A stretch of 64,000 bases of DNA from Eleftheria terrae (GCF_030419005.1 NZ_CP106951.1:1178001-1242000), one strand, 5' to 3'; positions 35,961-45,477 are shown, counted from the stretch's first letter. Notes: generated by a model not told the origin, from the letters alone. Made by a program: numbers and translations.

Positions 35961-37895
35961 ATGAAGACCGAAGCGCTGCGCCCTGCCCGGATCGACTTCG
36001 ACGACGCCGGCATTCCGTGCGCGCCGGAATTCGGCGATGTCTACCACAGCAGTGCCGGCGCGCTGGCCCAGGCCCGGCATGTCTTCCTGGGCGGCAACGG
36101 CCTGCCGGGCCGCTGGCGGCAGCGCCGGCATTTCGTGGTGCTGGAAACCGGCTTCGGGCTGGGCAACAACTTCCTGGCTACTTGGCAGGCATGGCGCGAG
36201 GACGCCGGGCGCTGCGAGCGGCTGACCTTCGTGTCCATTGAGAAGCACCCGCTGGGGGCCACCGACCTGGCCCGCGTTCATGCGGCCCACGAGTTGCCGG
36301 CACTCGCGACGCAGCTGGTGGCGCACTGGCCGCCCGCCACCCCCAACCTGCACTGCCTGTCCTTCGAGGGCGGCCGGGTGACGTTGCTGCTGGCCTTCGG
36401 CGACGCGGCTGCCGTGCTGCCCGAACTCTCCGCCGAGGTGGACGCGTTTTTCCTCGACGGCTTCGCCCCCGCCAAGAATCCGCAGATGTGGGAGCCGCGC
36501 ATCTTCAAGCAGCTGGGCCGGCTCGCCGCGCCGGCGGCCACCGCGGCCACCTGGAGCGCCGCACGCCGAGTGCGCGACGGCCTGTCGGAAGCCGGCTTCC
36601 GGGTCGAGGCGGCAGCCGGCTTCGGCGGCAAGCGCGACATGACGGTGGCCCGCCACGAGCCGCGCTTCCGGCCACCGCGACCGGTGGCCTGGCAGGCCGC
36701 GCCCGACGGCCCGGCGGACGCCGTGATCGTCGGCGGCGGCCTGGCCGGCTGCGCCGCCGCCGCCGCGCTGGCCCAACGAGGCTGGCATTGCACCGTGCTC
36801 GACCGCCATGCCAGGCCGGCGCAGGAGGCGTCCGGCAACCTGGGCGGCCTGTACCACGGCATCGTCAACCCGCATGACGGCGCCCACGCCCGCTTCAATC
36901 GCGCCGCGGCGCTGCACCTGCAGCGGGCCTTGCCGCTGCTGCGACAGCACCACACCATCGCCGGCCAGGCAGAAGGCCTGCTGCGGCTGGCTCCCGGCGC
37001 CAGCGTCGAGGCCATGCAGGCCCTGCTGGCAACTCAGGGCCTGCCGCCCGACTACCTCCAGGCACTGGACGCCCATGCCGCCGCCGCGCTGTGTGGGCTG
37101 CCGCTGGCCTCGCCCGCCTGGTACTACCCCGGTGGTGGCTGGCTGCGGCCTGCCGACCTGAGCATGGCCCTGCTGAAGCATGAGCAGCTGCACTGGCAGG
37201 GCGGTTGCATCGCAAACGCGCTGCGCGAAACCGGGCAGGGCTGGGAGGTGCTGGACCACAGCGGCTGCTTGCTGGCCCGGGCCGCGGTGGTGGTGCTGGC
37301 CAATTCGGTCGATGCGGCGCGGCTGCTGGCTCCCCGGCACTGGCCCCTCACCGCGGTGCGTGGCCAGACCACCGTGCTGCCGGCCGGCTTGCCGGGACTG
37401 CGCCCGCCGCGCCTGCCGGTGGCCGGCGCCGGCTACGTGCTGCCGGCGCACGAGGGCCGCGTGCTGTGCGGCGCCACCACCCACAGCGGTGATTTCGACC
37501 CGCAGCTCAGGCCGGCCGACCAGGCGCACAACCTGGCCCAGCTGGCACGGCTCAGCGGGTCCCTGCCCGACACCGCCGGCCAGCCGCTCGAAGGCCGGGT
37601 GGGCTGGCGCTGCGTGAGCGACGACCGCCTGCCAGTGATCGGCCCGGCGGCCGACGAAAGCGCCCTCGACCAAGCCGGCCTGCGGCTGGACCATGCGCGC
37701 TTCGTGCCACGCCGCCGGGGCCTCTACCTCTACACCGGGCTGGCATCTCGCGGCATCACTTGGTCGCTGCTCGGCGCCGAGCTGCTGGCGAGCTGGATGA
37801 GCGGCGATCCCTGCCCGGTGGAGTCCGACTTGCGCGATGCGCTGGACGCGGCCCGTTTCGTCAGCCGCGCCGCCCGGCGGCGCCCGGCTCAGTGA
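35961..37895 (+). CDS. mnmC: Bifunctional tRNA mnm5s2U34 biosynthesis protein MnmC
   Basis: MnmC finishes the wobble-base modification of several tRNAs. The 644-aa protein has an N-terminal SAM methyltransferase domain (VLETGFGLGNNFLATWQAW; DAFFLDGFAPAKNPQMW) and a C-terminal FAD oxidase (VIVGGGLAGCAAAAALAQRG from about residue 255, then GLYTGLASRG-like end motif LYLYTGLASRGITWS). ATG 35961 (MKTEALRPARIDF) is chosen by homology. The gene end overlaps the convergent MFS gene by seven bases. Confidence 0.94.
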   Translation: MKTEALRPARIDFDDAGIPCAPEFGDVYHSSAGALAQARHVFLGGNGLPGRWRQRRHFVVLETGFGLGNNFLATWQAWREDAGRCERLTFVSIEKHPLGATDLARVHAAHELPALATQLVAHWPPATPNLHCLSFEGGRVTLLLAFGDAAAVLPELSAEVDAFFLDGFAPAKNPQMWEPRIFKQLGRLAAPAATAATWSAARRVRDGLSEAGFRVEAAAGFGGKRDMTVARHEPRFRPPRPVAWQAAPDGPADAVIVGGGLAGCAAAAALAQRGWHCTVLDRHARPAQEASGNLGGLYHGIVNPHDGAHARFNRAAALHLQRALPLLRQHHTIAGQAEGLLRLAPGASVEAMQALLATQGLPPDYLQALDAHAAAALCGLPLASPAWYYPGGGWLRPADLSMALLKHEQLHWQGGCIANALRETGQGWEVLDHSGCLLARAAVVVLANSVDAARLLAPRHWPLTAVRGQTTVLPAGLPGLRPPRLPVAGAGYVLPAHEGRVLCGATTHSGDFDPQLRPADQAHNLAQLARLSGSLPDTAGQPLEGRVGWRCVSDDRLPVIGPAADESALDQAGLRLDHARFVPRRRGLYLYTGLASRGITWSLLGAELLASWMSGDPCPVESDLRDALDAARFVSRAARRRPAQ

Positions 37896-39070
37896 GAGGG
37901 GGATCGCTGCGCGGCCGCCTGCAGGTCGCGGCGGATACGGCCCACCTGTGATGACAGCGCGGCCACCTGGGCGCCAGCGGCCCAGAACAGCAGGCCGGCG
38001 CCCGCCAGCGTCCCGGCCGCGCCGAACAGCAGCGGCATGGCCGCGCTCGATGCGTTGATGGCCATCATGCGCAGGCCCAGCGCCTGGCCGTGGCTCTGGG
38101 CCGGCGTGACCTGGTGCAGCGCCGACATGATCATCGGCTGCACCGAGCCGAGCGCTGCACCCAGCAGCACCGAGCACAGCCCCATGCTCCACGCCCCGAC
38201 GGTGAAGGGGTAGGCGATGAAGAGCAGCGCGGTCGCCAGCATCGCGCCGAGCAGCACCTGCCACTCCTGCAACCGGTCGGCAAGCAAGGGGATCAGCAGC
38301 CGCACGCCGGTGGTCGCGACCGAGAAGATGCCGAGGATCGTGCCGATCGCCGAGGCACTCAAGCCGCGCTCATGCCCCAGCACAGGCACCAGGAAGGTAT
38401 GCACGTCCCAGCAGGTGGACAGGCTCCAGTTCACCAGCAACAGCCGCACCAGCGGCCCATGCCGCAGCAGCGCCAGGGTGGAGCTGCGCTGGACCTGGGA
38501 GGCCGTTGCCGCCGGTCGCTCACGCGGCACCCGGCGCGCCCACAGCAGCGTGGCCAGCGGCAAGGCGGCCAGGAAGGCGAAGGCGGCACGCCAGCCCCAG
38601 ATGTCGATGAGCAGCCCCGCCACGAAGGGACCGATGAAGTTGGACACGGCCGGCGCCAGCGCCAGCCAGCTGAAGATGCGCTTCAGCTCGGTGCCATCGC
38701 GGGCGCTGCGGCCCGCGGTGCGCTGGATGGCGACCAGCGCGAACGAGGCGCCGCCGCCGGTGGCAAGCGCGGCCAGGCACAGGACCGGATAGGTCGGCCA
38801 CAGCAAGGCCAGCAGCGCCCCGGCGAAGGCCAGCGTCACGCCGATCGCGACCGGCCGGTGGTAGCCATGGCGATCCGCCATGCGCCCCGCCGCCAGCGAG
38901 AGCAGCACCGGCGCCGCCGCGAACAAGGCCATCAGCACCCCGACGGCCCATGGCGTGTGCCCCTGCTGCAGCGCCAGCAGGGGAGCGGCCAGGCGGGTGC
39001 CGGTCATGCAGGCATGCACGCACACCTGGCCCGCGATCACCGCGCGCAGCGCCGGCGGCATGCCCGACAT
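37889..39070 (-). CDS. MFS transporter
   Basis: A 393-aa 12-helix major facilitator. The loop between helices 2 and 3 reads GRMADRHGYHRP, the MFS signature. The central loop holds RRVPRERPAATAS. Substrate unknown. The ATG follows the rmuC stop with no gap, so the two are co-translated from the same transcript. Confidence 0.88.
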   Translation of the reverse strand: MSGMPPALRAVIAGQVCVHACMTGTRLAAPLLALQQGHTPWAVGVLMALFAAAPVLLSLAAGRMADRHGYHRPVAIGVTLAFAGALLALLWPTYPVLCLAALATGGGASFALVAIQRTAGRSARDGTELKRIFSWLALAPAVSNFIGPFVAGLLIDIWGWRAAFAFLAALPLATLLWARRVPRERPAATASQVQRSSTLALLRHGPLVRLLLVNWSLSTCWDVHTFLVPVLGHERGLSASAIGTILGIFSVATTGVRLLIPLLADRLQEWQVLLGAMLATALLFIAYPFTVGAWSMGLCSVLLGAALGSVQPMIMSALHQVTPAQSHGQALGLRMMAINASSAAMPLLFGAAGTLAGAGLLFWAAGAQVAALSSQVGRIRRDLQAAAQRSPSH

Positions 39071-40375
39071 TCAGTCGGCCCCGCCCGCCGCGTCTGCCGG
39101 CAGCAGCCGATGCGCCTCTGCATCGGGCAGTGCCTCCACCTCCTTGAGGGCACGGCCCATCACCCGCGTGCGGGTCTGGGCCGCCTCGATGGTGTGGCTG
39201 GCCTCCTCCAGCTTGCGGCGGGTCTTGTCGAGCACCTGGCCGAACTTGGCAAACTCGGTCTTCACCGCGCCAAGCACCCGCCACACCTCGGACGAGCGCC
39301 GCTCCAGCGCGAGCGTGCGGAAACCCATCTGCAGGCTGTTGAGCATGGCCAGCAAGGTGGTCGGTCCGGCCAGGGTGACGCGGTGCTCGCGCTGCAGCGC
39401 TTCGACCAGGCCCGGCCGACGCAGCAGCTCGGCGTACAGGCCTTCGGTGGGCACGAAGAGCACCGCAAAGTCGGTGGTGTGCGGCGGTGCCACGTACTTG
39501 GTGGCAATGGTGCGGGCCTCGTCGCGGATGCGCAGCTCCAGCGCCTTGGCGGCCAGCTCCGCGGCCTCCCGGTCGGCACGCTCCTGGGCGTCGAGCAATC
39601 GCTCATAGTCCTCACGCGGGAACTTGGCGTCCAGCGGCAACCAGACCGGCCCGCCCTCCTCGCCCCGCCCCGGCAGGCGGATGGCAAACTCCACCCGCTC
39701 GCGGCTGCCCGGCACGGTGGCCACGTTCGCGGCGTACTGCTCGGGCGTGAAGACCTGCTCCAGCAGGCCCTGCAGCTGCATCTCGCCGAAGATGCCGCGC
39801 GTCTTGACATTGGTCAGCATGCGGCGGAGATCGCCCACGCCCTGCGCCAGGGTCTGCATCTCGCCCAGGCCCCGGTGCACCTGCTCGAGCCGCTCCGCCA
39901 CGTGGCGGAAGCTCTCGCCCAGGCGCTGCTCCAGCGTGGCGTGCAACTTCTCGTCCACGGTCTGGCGCATCTGCTCGAGCTTGCGCTCGTTGTCCGCCGC
40001 CAGGGCCGAGAGCTTGTGCTCGACCGCGGCACGCACCTCGCCCAGGCGCCGCTCGTTGGCGTCTGACAGGGCCCGCAGCTGGGCGTTCAGCGTGCGTGCC
40101 ATGTCGCCCTGCTGGGCCAGCAGGGTCTGCTGGAAATGCGCCAGCGTGCTGCCCAGCTCCTGCCGGGTGCCCTGGCCGTTGCGGCCCACTTCGTCGCGCA
40201 GCTCTCGCTCCAGCCTGACCAGCCCGTCGGCCTGCAGGCGCAGCAAGATGTCGAGCTCCTCCCGCGGGGTGCCGGCGGTACGGGCCCGCGCCATCGCCAA
40301 CAGGGCTACCAGCAGGAACAGGTTGGCGAGGCCCAGTGCCGCCAGCCACCAGAGGTTCGGATTCATCGCCGCCAT
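39071..40375 (-). CDS. rmuC: DNA recombination protein RmuC
   Basis: RmuC proteins limit inversions at short inverted repeats and have a PD-(D/E)XK-like nuclease core. The 434-aa protein has an N-terminal membrane helix, a long coiled coil (residues ~40-190, with repeated ERKLEQMRQ-type heptads), then the conserved domain with GIFGEMQLQGLLEQVFTPEQ and LPLDAKFPREDYERLL. A second ATG at 40366 is an alternative start. It sits 31 bases behind the hydroxyacid dehydrogenase gene. Confidence 0.93.
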   Translation of the reverse strand: MAAMNPNLWWLAALGLANLFLLVALLAMARARTAGTPREELDILLRLQADGLVRLERELRDEVGRNGQGTRQELGSTLAHFQQTLLAQQGDMARTLNAQLRALSDANERRLGEVRAAVEHKLSALAADNERKLEQMRQTVDEKLHATLEQRLGESFRHVAERLEQVHRGLGEMQTLAQGVGDLRRMLTNVKTRGIFGEMQLQGLLEQVFTPEQYAANVATVPGSRERVEFAIRLPGRGEEGGPVWLPLDAKFPREDYERLLDAQERADREAAELAAKALELRIRDEARTIATKYVAPPHTTDFAVLFVPTEGLYAELLRRPGLVEALQREHRVTLAGPTTLLAMLNSLQMGFRTLALERRSSEVWRVLGAVKTEFAKFGQVLDKTRRKLEEASHTIEAAQTRTRVMGRALKEVEALPDAEAHRLLPADAAGGAD

Positions 40376-40406
40376 TGTGGCAGCGCCCCGGCGGTGGTGC
40401 CGGGCA

Positions 40407-41405
40407 TCAACCGCCCTGTGCCAAGACCTGCGGGTTGAGCGGCGTGGGCGGCCGGCCGGCCTGCGGCCCGCAGCCTAGCCCGGCGATCAGGTTGTCGGCC
40501 GCCAATTGCGCCATGGCCCGTCGCGTCTGCACGGTGGCGCTGGCAATGTGCGGCGTGAGCACGGCGTTGGGCAGGTCGAGCAGCGCCGGATGCACCTGTG
40601 GTTCGCCCTCGAAGACGTCCAGCGCCGCAGCGGCGATGCGCCGCTCCCGCAGCGCCCCGGCCAGGGCCGCGTCGTCGACCACCCCGCCCCGGGCAATGTT
40701 GGTCAGGGTGGCTGACCGCTTCATCAGGGCCAGCTCGGCCGCGCCCACCGCATGGTGGGTCTCGGCCGAGTAAGGCAGCACGATCATCAGGTGGTCCGCC
40801 TGGCGCAGCAGCGCTTCCTTGCTCACATGCGTCGCCTTCAGCGCCGCTTCGGTGTCGGCAGGCAGGCGCGAGCGGTTGTGGTAGATCACCTGCATGCCGA
40901 AGCCCCATGCGCCGCGCCGGGCAATCGCCTGGCCGATGCGCCCCATGCCGAGGATGGCCAGCGTGCTGCCGTGCACCTCGCGGCCCATCATCATGTCGAA
41001 GCTCCAGTTGCGCCACTGCCCGGCGCGCAGGAAGCGCTCCGATTCCGTCAGCCGGCGGGCAGCGGCCAGCAGCAGGGCGAAGCCGAAGTCGGCGGTGGTT
41101 TCGGTCAGCACGTCCGGCGTGTTCGTGCACAGCACGCCGCGCGCAGTGCAGGCGGCCACGTCGATGTTGTTGAAGCCGACGGCCATGTTGGCGACCACCT
41201 TCAGCCCAGGCCCGGCGTCCAGCACCGCCGCATCGACGCGATTGGTCGGCGTCAGGTAGATGCCGGCCTTGTCCTGCACGCGGGCGAGCAGTTCGTCCGC
41301 CGTCCAGGGTCGCTCGGTGTCGTTGACTTCCAGCTCGAAATGCGCGCCGAGCCGCTCCAGCACCTCGGGAAATACCTTGCGCGTGACCAGCACCTTGGGC
41401 TTCAT
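40407..41405 (-). CDS. D-2-hydroxyacid dehydrogenase (glyoxylate/hydroxypyruvate reductase type)
   Basis: The 332-aa NAD(P)-dependent enzyme has the nucleotide motif GMGRIGQAIARR, the substrate Arg in NIARGGVVDD, the Glu in FEGEP and the catalytic His in LTPHIAS. It most resembles GhrB/GyaR-type reductases, which reduce glyoxylate and hydroxypyruvate. Start MKPKVLVTRKV at 41405 has an AGGAGAG site. It is within a long minus-strand operon (16 bases after the DUF1992 gene). Confidence 0.9.
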   Translation of the reverse strand: MKPKVLVTRKVFPEVLERLGAHFELEVNDTERPWTADELLARVQDKAGIYLTPTNRVDAAVLDAGPGLKVVANMAVGFNNIDVAACTARGVLCTNTPDVLTETTADFGFALLLAAARRLTESERFLRAGQWRNWSFDMMMGREVHGSTLAILGMGRIGQAIARRGAWGFGMQVIYHNRSRLPADTEAALKATHVSKEALLRQADHLMIVLPYSAETHHAVGAAELALMKRSATLTNIARGGVVDDAALAGALRERRIAAAALDVFEGEPQVHPALLDLPNAVLTPHIASATVQTRRAMAQLAADNLIAGLGCGPQAGRPPTPLNPQVLAQGG

Positions 41406-41421
41406 CGATCCGCTCTCCTGA

Positions 41422-41853
41422 TCAGGGGCACCGCGGCCCCGGGGTTGACCCATCGTCGTTCTGTGCATCCTGATCCGGCTTCCCGGTTGCCAGGGCCCGG
41501 CCCAGCGGCCCGGCATAACGCGCCCAGTCCGCCTGGTTGCCCACCGACAAGCCTGCCCGCTCGAGGGCCAGGCGCACGCCGAGCAGGCGCCGCGTCAGGG
41601 CTTCGGCCTCCTGTGCGCCGGGCGGCAGGCGGCGCAGGGCCTGCTCCATCTCGCGCAAGGCCTTGAGCTGGCGCACCTCTTCGGGCACATAGCCCGAATT
41701 CTTCAGCACGCGCATCGCCGCACGCTGGGATGGCGGCACCAGGGCGTCGTCGTCCAGCTCCAGCGGCTGCCCTTCGCCGGGCAGGCCCGACAGCTCGCCC
41801 GCCTCGATGGCACGCGCGATGCGTTCCTCGGCGATGCGGTCGAAGATGGACAT
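41422..41853 (-). CDS. DUF1992 (DnaJC28-like) protein
   Basis: The 143-aa protein begins MSIFDRIAEERIARAIEAGE and continues with FDNLPGKG-like GLPGEGQPLELDDDALVP, the hallmark of DUF1992, a conserved domain of unknown function related to the DNAJC28 family. It is probably cytoplasmic and helical. It starts 11 bases after the thioesterase stop. Confidence 0.88.
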   Translation of the reverse strand: MSIFDRIAEERIARAIEAGELSGLPGEGQPLELDDDALVPPSQRAAMRVLKNSGYVPEEVRQLKALREMEQALRRLPPGAQEAEALTRRLLGVRLALERAGLSVGNQADWARYAGPLGRALATGKPDQDAQNDDGSTPGPRCP

Positions 41854-41864
41854 GGCTGCCGCCC

Positions 41865-42314
41865 TCACCGGACGATCGCATCGGTGCGCAGCAGCTCCAG
41901 CGCCGCTACCAGCTGCGCCGGCAAGGCCGCCGGCCGCCGGGTGGCGCGGTCGACATATACGTGCACGAAATGCCCGCGCGCCGCGGTCTGCCGCTCGCCC
42001 CGGGCGAACAGGCCAATTTCGTAGCGCACGCTGGAGCTGCCCATGTGCGCGACCCGCAGACCGGCGTCCACCTGCTGGGGGAAGGCCAGGGACGCAAAGT
42101 AGTTGCAGTGCGTCTCGACCACCAGGCCGATGACCTCGCCGGCATGGAAGTCCAGTGCGCCCCGGGCAATCAGGTACTCATTCACCACCGTGTCGAAATA
42201 GCTGTAATAGACGACGTTGTTCAGGTGGCCGTAGACATCGTTGTCCATCCAGCGGGTGCTGATCGGCAGGAAATGGCGGTAGTCCTCTCGGGTCTCAGGC
42301 TGCAGTCGGGACAT
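41865..42314 (-). CDS. Acyl-CoA thioesterase (YbgC/4-hydroxybenzoyl-CoA type, hot-dog fold)
   Basis: The 149-aa protein has the active-site pattern RWMDNDVYGHLNNVVYYSYFD, in which the Asp after Trp-Met is the YbgC-class catalytic residue. It hydrolyses short- or aromatic-acyl-CoA esters; the actual substrate is unknown. Its start overlaps the end of the HDAC-like gene by 20 bases. Confidence 0.9.
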   Translation of the reverse strand: MSRLQPETREDYRHFLPISTRWMDNDVYGHLNNVVYYSYFDTVVNEYLIARGALDFHAGEVIGLVVETHCNYFASLAFPQQVDAGLRVAHMGSSSVRYEIGLFARGERQTAARGHFVHVYVDRATRRPAALPAQLVAALELLRTDAIVR

Positions 42315-43254
42315 GGGCTTGCTCGCAGGCGTTCAAGATTCGGTGGTGTTCGACAGCCAGGCGGAGGGTGCGCAGCTGCAGTGCCACGGTCTCCTCGATC
42401 ACATGGCCGTAGCCGCCAGCCATCGAGACGGCGACCGGGATGCCGCGCTCGCGTGCCGCCGCGAAGACGCGCGCGTCGCGTGCCGCGAGCCCGGCGGCGC
42501 TCAGCTTGAGGCGGCCGAGGCGGTCGCCCTCATATGGATCCGCCCCGGCCAGGTAGAACAGCAGGCCGGGCGGTGTGTCGCCGTGGCGCTGCCACAGGGT
42601 GGCGAGCGCGGCATCCAGCGCATGCAGGTAGCCGCTGTCGTCGCAGCCGTCCGGCAGCTCGACATCCAGATCGCTGGCCTCCTTGCGGAACGGGAAGTTC
42701 CGCTCGCCATGCAGCGACAGGGTGAAGACGGTGCTGTCGTCGCGAAAGATGGCGGCGGTGCCGTTGCCCTGGTGCACGTCCAGGTCGATCACCGCCACGC
42801 GCAGGAGCCGCCGGTGCCAGCGATGCCACTCCGCCTGCATCAGGCGCGCGGCCACTGCGACATCGTTGAAGACGCAGTAGCCGCTGCCCTTGTCGGCGTA
42901 GGCGTGGTGCGTGCCCCCTGCCAGGTTGGCCGAGATGCCCTGCTGGAGCGCCACTCGCGCTGCAGCCACTGTCGCGCCCACCGAGCGGCGTGCGCGCTCG
43001 ACCATCTGGGGCGACCAGGGAAAGCCGATCTCGCGCTGCTGGGCAGCATCCAGCCAGCCTTCACAGACGGCGGAGACATACGACGGCTCGTGCGCCAGTG
43101 CCAGCTCGCCGTCGCTCGCCGCCGGGGCTTCCTGCAAAACCACCTCCGGCAGCTCCCGTTCCAGCGCCTCGCGCAAGAGCCGGTACTTCGCCATTGGGAA
43201 GCGGTGCCCGGGAGGCAAGGGGAGCACGAAATGGTCGGAGTAGAACGCTTGCAC
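42295..43254 (-). CDS. Histone-deacetylase-family (acetylpolyamine amidohydrolase-like) protein
   Basis: A 319-aa zinc deacetylase-fold protein with GGTHHAYADKGSGYCVFND, VIDLDVHQGNGT (metal Asp/His) and AGADPYEGD (second metal Asp). Bacterial members deacetylate polyamines or acyl-lysines. The start is taken as GTG 43254, matching the family N-terminus QAFYSDHFVLPLPPGH; a TTG at 43350 would add 32 unrelated residues. It heads a tight minus-strand operon reaching to the MFS gene at 37.9 kb. Confidence 0.88.
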   Translation of the reverse strand: MQAFYSDHFVLPLPPGHRFPMAKYRLLREALERELPEVVLQEAPAASDGELALAHEPSYVSAVCEGWLDAAQQREIGFPWSPQMVERARRSVGATVAAARVALQQGISANLAGGTHHAYADKGSGYCVFNDVAVAARLMQAEWHRWHRRLLRVAVIDLDVHQGNGTAAIFRDDSTVFTLSLHGERNFPFRKEASDLDVELPDGCDDSGYLHALDAALATLWQRHGDTPPGLLFYLAGADPYEGDRLGRLKLSAAGLAARDARVFAAARERGIPVAVSMAGGYGHVIEETVALQLRTLRLAVEHHRILNACEQAHVPTAA

Positions 43255-43403
43255 TGGCGGCCGCACGCTGGGTGGAAAGACAACAGCCGTCGAATTGTGC
43301 CCGCGCCGCGGGCCCCGCTTCGTCGCCTGGGTGTCACGCACCTGCAGCAAAGTGCAGGCCCATCCCCCCCTCCAACCCCTGTAAATAGAGGATGGGCCCT
43401 AGA

Positions 43404-43477
43404 TTGCTGCAATGCAACATGGAAGCCTTGCAAGCTTGCGTCGAATCTTTATACTGGCCTTCATGCTGCATCGCAAC
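43404..43477 (+). promoter_or_regulatory. Phasin promoter with PhaR-like palindromes
   Basis: -35 TTGCAA (43428-43433), 16-base spacer and -10 TATACT (43450-43455) make a good promoter. TTGCTGCAATGCAAC (43404-43418) and ATGCTGCATCGCAAC (43463-43477) flank it with a TGC..GCA pattern like PhaR sites, and the perfect palindrome GCAAGCTTGC (43430-43439) overlaps the -35. PhaR is the usual autoregulator of phasin genes; binding here is inferred. Confidence 0.55.
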
Positions 43478-43541
43478 AAAAGCAGCTGATTCAACCCATC
43501 ACCGCTCGTACCCGTTCTGCCACCTCAGGAGGTCCCCCAAC

Positions 43542-44096
43542 ATGCTCACCGCTGAACAACTGATTGCCGCCCAGAAGACCAATGTCGAAACGCTTTTCGG
43601 CCTGACGCAAAAGGCCTTCGAAGGCGTCGAGAAGCTGGTTGAGCTGAATGTGCAGGTTGCCAAGGCTTCGCTGGGCGAAGTGGCGGAGCATGCGCAGGCC
43701 GTGCTGTCCGTCAAGGACGCGCAGGAACTGCTGGCGCTGCAGGCCTCGCTGCTGCAGCCTGCGGCCGAGAAGGCGGCCGCCTACAGCCGCCATGTCTATG
43801 ACATCGCCCAGTCCACCAATGCCGAAGTCACGCGCGTGGCCGAGGCGCAGCTGGCGGAAGCCCAGCGCAAGTTCCTGGCCGTGGTCGACACCGCCGTCAA
43901 GAATGCGCCGGCCGGCACCGAGAACGCGGTGGCCCTGGTGAAGTCGGCGGTGGCCGCCGCCAACAATGCATTCGAAAGCGTGCACAAGGCCGCCAAGCAG
44001 GCCGCTGATGTGGCGGAAGCCAACTTCCAGGCCGTCACCAACTCGGCGGTGAAGGCCACCCAAGCTGCCAAGGCCGCCAAGCGGCCCGTCGCTTGA
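43542..44096 (+). CDS. phaP: Phasin (PHA granule-associated protein)
   Basis: Phasins coat polyhydroxyalkanoate granules. This 184-aa protein is all-helical with many Ala/Lys/Glu heptads, begins [20 protein letters not shown], and ends in an Ala/Lys-rich tail ([12 protein letters not shown]), the usual make-up of the PHB phasin family. CAGGAGG precedes ATG 43542. A strong terminator follows 130 bases later. It implies the cell makes PHA, though no synthase is in the window. Confidence 0.92.
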   Translation: MLTAEQLIAAQKTNVETLFGLTQKAFEGVEKLVELNVQVAKASLGEVAEHAQAVLSVKDAQELLALQASLLQPAAEKAAAYSRHVYDIAQSTNAEVTRVAEAQLAEAQRKFLAVVDTAVKNAPAGTENAVALVKSAVAAANNAFESVHKAAKQAADVAEANFQAVTNSAVKATQAAKAAKRPVA

Positions 44097-44226
44097 AGTA
44101 AGGTTTTGTGTCGGGGTTGAACTTCTTCTGCCAGCCCCGATCTGTGGAAGTACCGTGATTGTTCACGGTCTCCCTGAAAGGTTGTCTCCTCGGTACCTCT
44201 CGAAACCCTCTTTTCAAGGTACCTTC

Positions 44227-44255
44227 AGCCCGACGGCTTGCCGTCGGGCTTTTTT
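44227..44255 (+). terminator. Rho-independent terminator of phaP
   Basis: AGCCCGACGGC (44227-44237) and GCCGTCGGGCT (44240-44250) form an 11-bp stem followed by TTTTTA. It is a textbook intrinsic terminator for the phasin gene. Confidence 0.92.
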
Positions 44256-44329
44256 ATGCCCGCAGCATGGCGGCTGCGCCGCAGGCGTGCGGTGCGGACG
44301 CAGGCCGTCCGCGTCCCGGGAAGCCGGCC

Positions 44330-45310
44330 TCAGTGCGACTGCCTCGCCGCCAGCTTGGCCTTCAACTCGGCCAGTGCCGCTTGCGCGGCTTCCCGGCCGG
44401 CCTGGATGGACCGGCCCCGGGCCGTGAAATCGGCGCCGGAAACACCGGTGAGCTTGGGGGTCAGCACGACGTCGGCGTTCTTCAGCTCGAACTGGTTGAT
44501 GCTGCGACCCATGATCGCGAAGGTTTGCAGCAGCATGCGGACCGCATCGCTCACTGCATTGCCGTCGGGCGGCGAGGAAATGTCGACCGCGATGACGAAG
44601 TCGGCCCCCATCTGGCGAGCGAAGCGCACCGGCACCGGGGACACCAGGCCACCGTCCACATATTCCCGATTGCCGATGCGCACCGGCTGGAAGACCGCCG
44701 GGACCGCACTGGACGCCCGCACCGCCAGGCCCGCGTCGCCGCGCTGAAAGAGGATGGCTTGGCCGTTGCCCAGGTCGGTCGCCACGATGCCGAGCGGCAG
44801 GCGCATCTGCTCGATGAGCTTGTTGCCGGTTTGCTGGTTGACGTACTTGGCCAGTGCGTCGCCCCGCAAGAGGCCGCGGAAGGGGTACGACCAGTCGGTG
44901 ATGCTGAGCTCGTCCATCGAATCAGCCAGCGTCGCCAACTGGGTGGGCGTCTTGCCGGCGGCGTAGAGCGCCGCCACCAGGCTGCCGGCCGAGGTGCCGG
45001 CCACCAGATCGGGCTTGATGCCGTTTTCTTCCAGCACCTGCAGCACACCGATGTGGGCAAAGCCGCGTGCCGCCCCACCGCCGAGGGCAATGCCGATGCG
45101 TGGCGGCTTGGGCGGCGGCTTGACCACTGCGGCGGGCGGTATCGGAGGCTGCACTGGTACCGGCGGCGCGGCGGGTGGCGTCTGGCAGCCGGCCAGCACC
45201 AGGGCGGCGGCAATGCCCAGGGCGCCGGTCAGGCGTCGCAACAAGGAGCGAGGGGAAACAGCGGGAAGGGCCGGTCGTTCTGACCCGGCGGGGTAAGCGA
45301 GGGCGTGCAT
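44330..45310 (-). CDS. Patatin-like phospholipase lipoprotein (RssA-like)
   Basis: The 326-aa protein starts at ATG 45310 with a signal ending in lipobox LAGC (Cys42) and a Pro-rich linker, then a patatin domain: oxyanion GGGAARGFAHIGVL (78-91), nucleophile Ser108 in GTSAGS and the dyad Asp in YVDGGLVSP. It should be a membrane-anchored lipid acyl hydrolase facing the periplasm. Longer in-frame starts to 45466 are AT-rich upstream DNA, probably the promoter of the facing operon. Confidence 0.88.
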   Translation of the reverse strand: MHALAYPAGSERPALPAVSPRSLLRRLTGALGIAAALVLAGCQTPPAAPPVPVQPPIPPAAVVKPPPKPPRIGIALGGGAARGFAHIGVLQVLEENGIKPDLVAGTSAGSLVAALYAAGKTPTQLATLADSMDELSITDWSYPFRGLLRGDALAKYVNQQTGNKLIEQMRLPLGIVATDLGNGQAILFQRGDAGLAVRASSAVPAVFQPVRIGNREYVDGGLVSPVPVRFARQMGADFVIAVDISSPPDGNAVSDAVRMLLQTFAIMGRSINQFELKNADVVLTPKLTGVSGADFTARGRSIQAGREAAQAALAELKAKLAARQSH

Positions 45311-45477
45311 GGCGGCGAATTCTAGCCAGCCTGCCTCCCGCCCCTGCCGCGCCAAATAACGATATTCGATAAACAACCAACCAAACAGTAGTTCGTTTTT
45401 ATATAGCGCCCTCATAAAGTGCGAACTCCCGAGGTGGACCGCCGGTTCGCCGCGGGTTCTCCACAAGAAAGGTAGAC

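Noticed and set aside
35667..38264. An 865-aa minus-strand frame opposite mnmC
   Set aside because: Antisense shadow; mnmC shows both of its domains on the plus strand.
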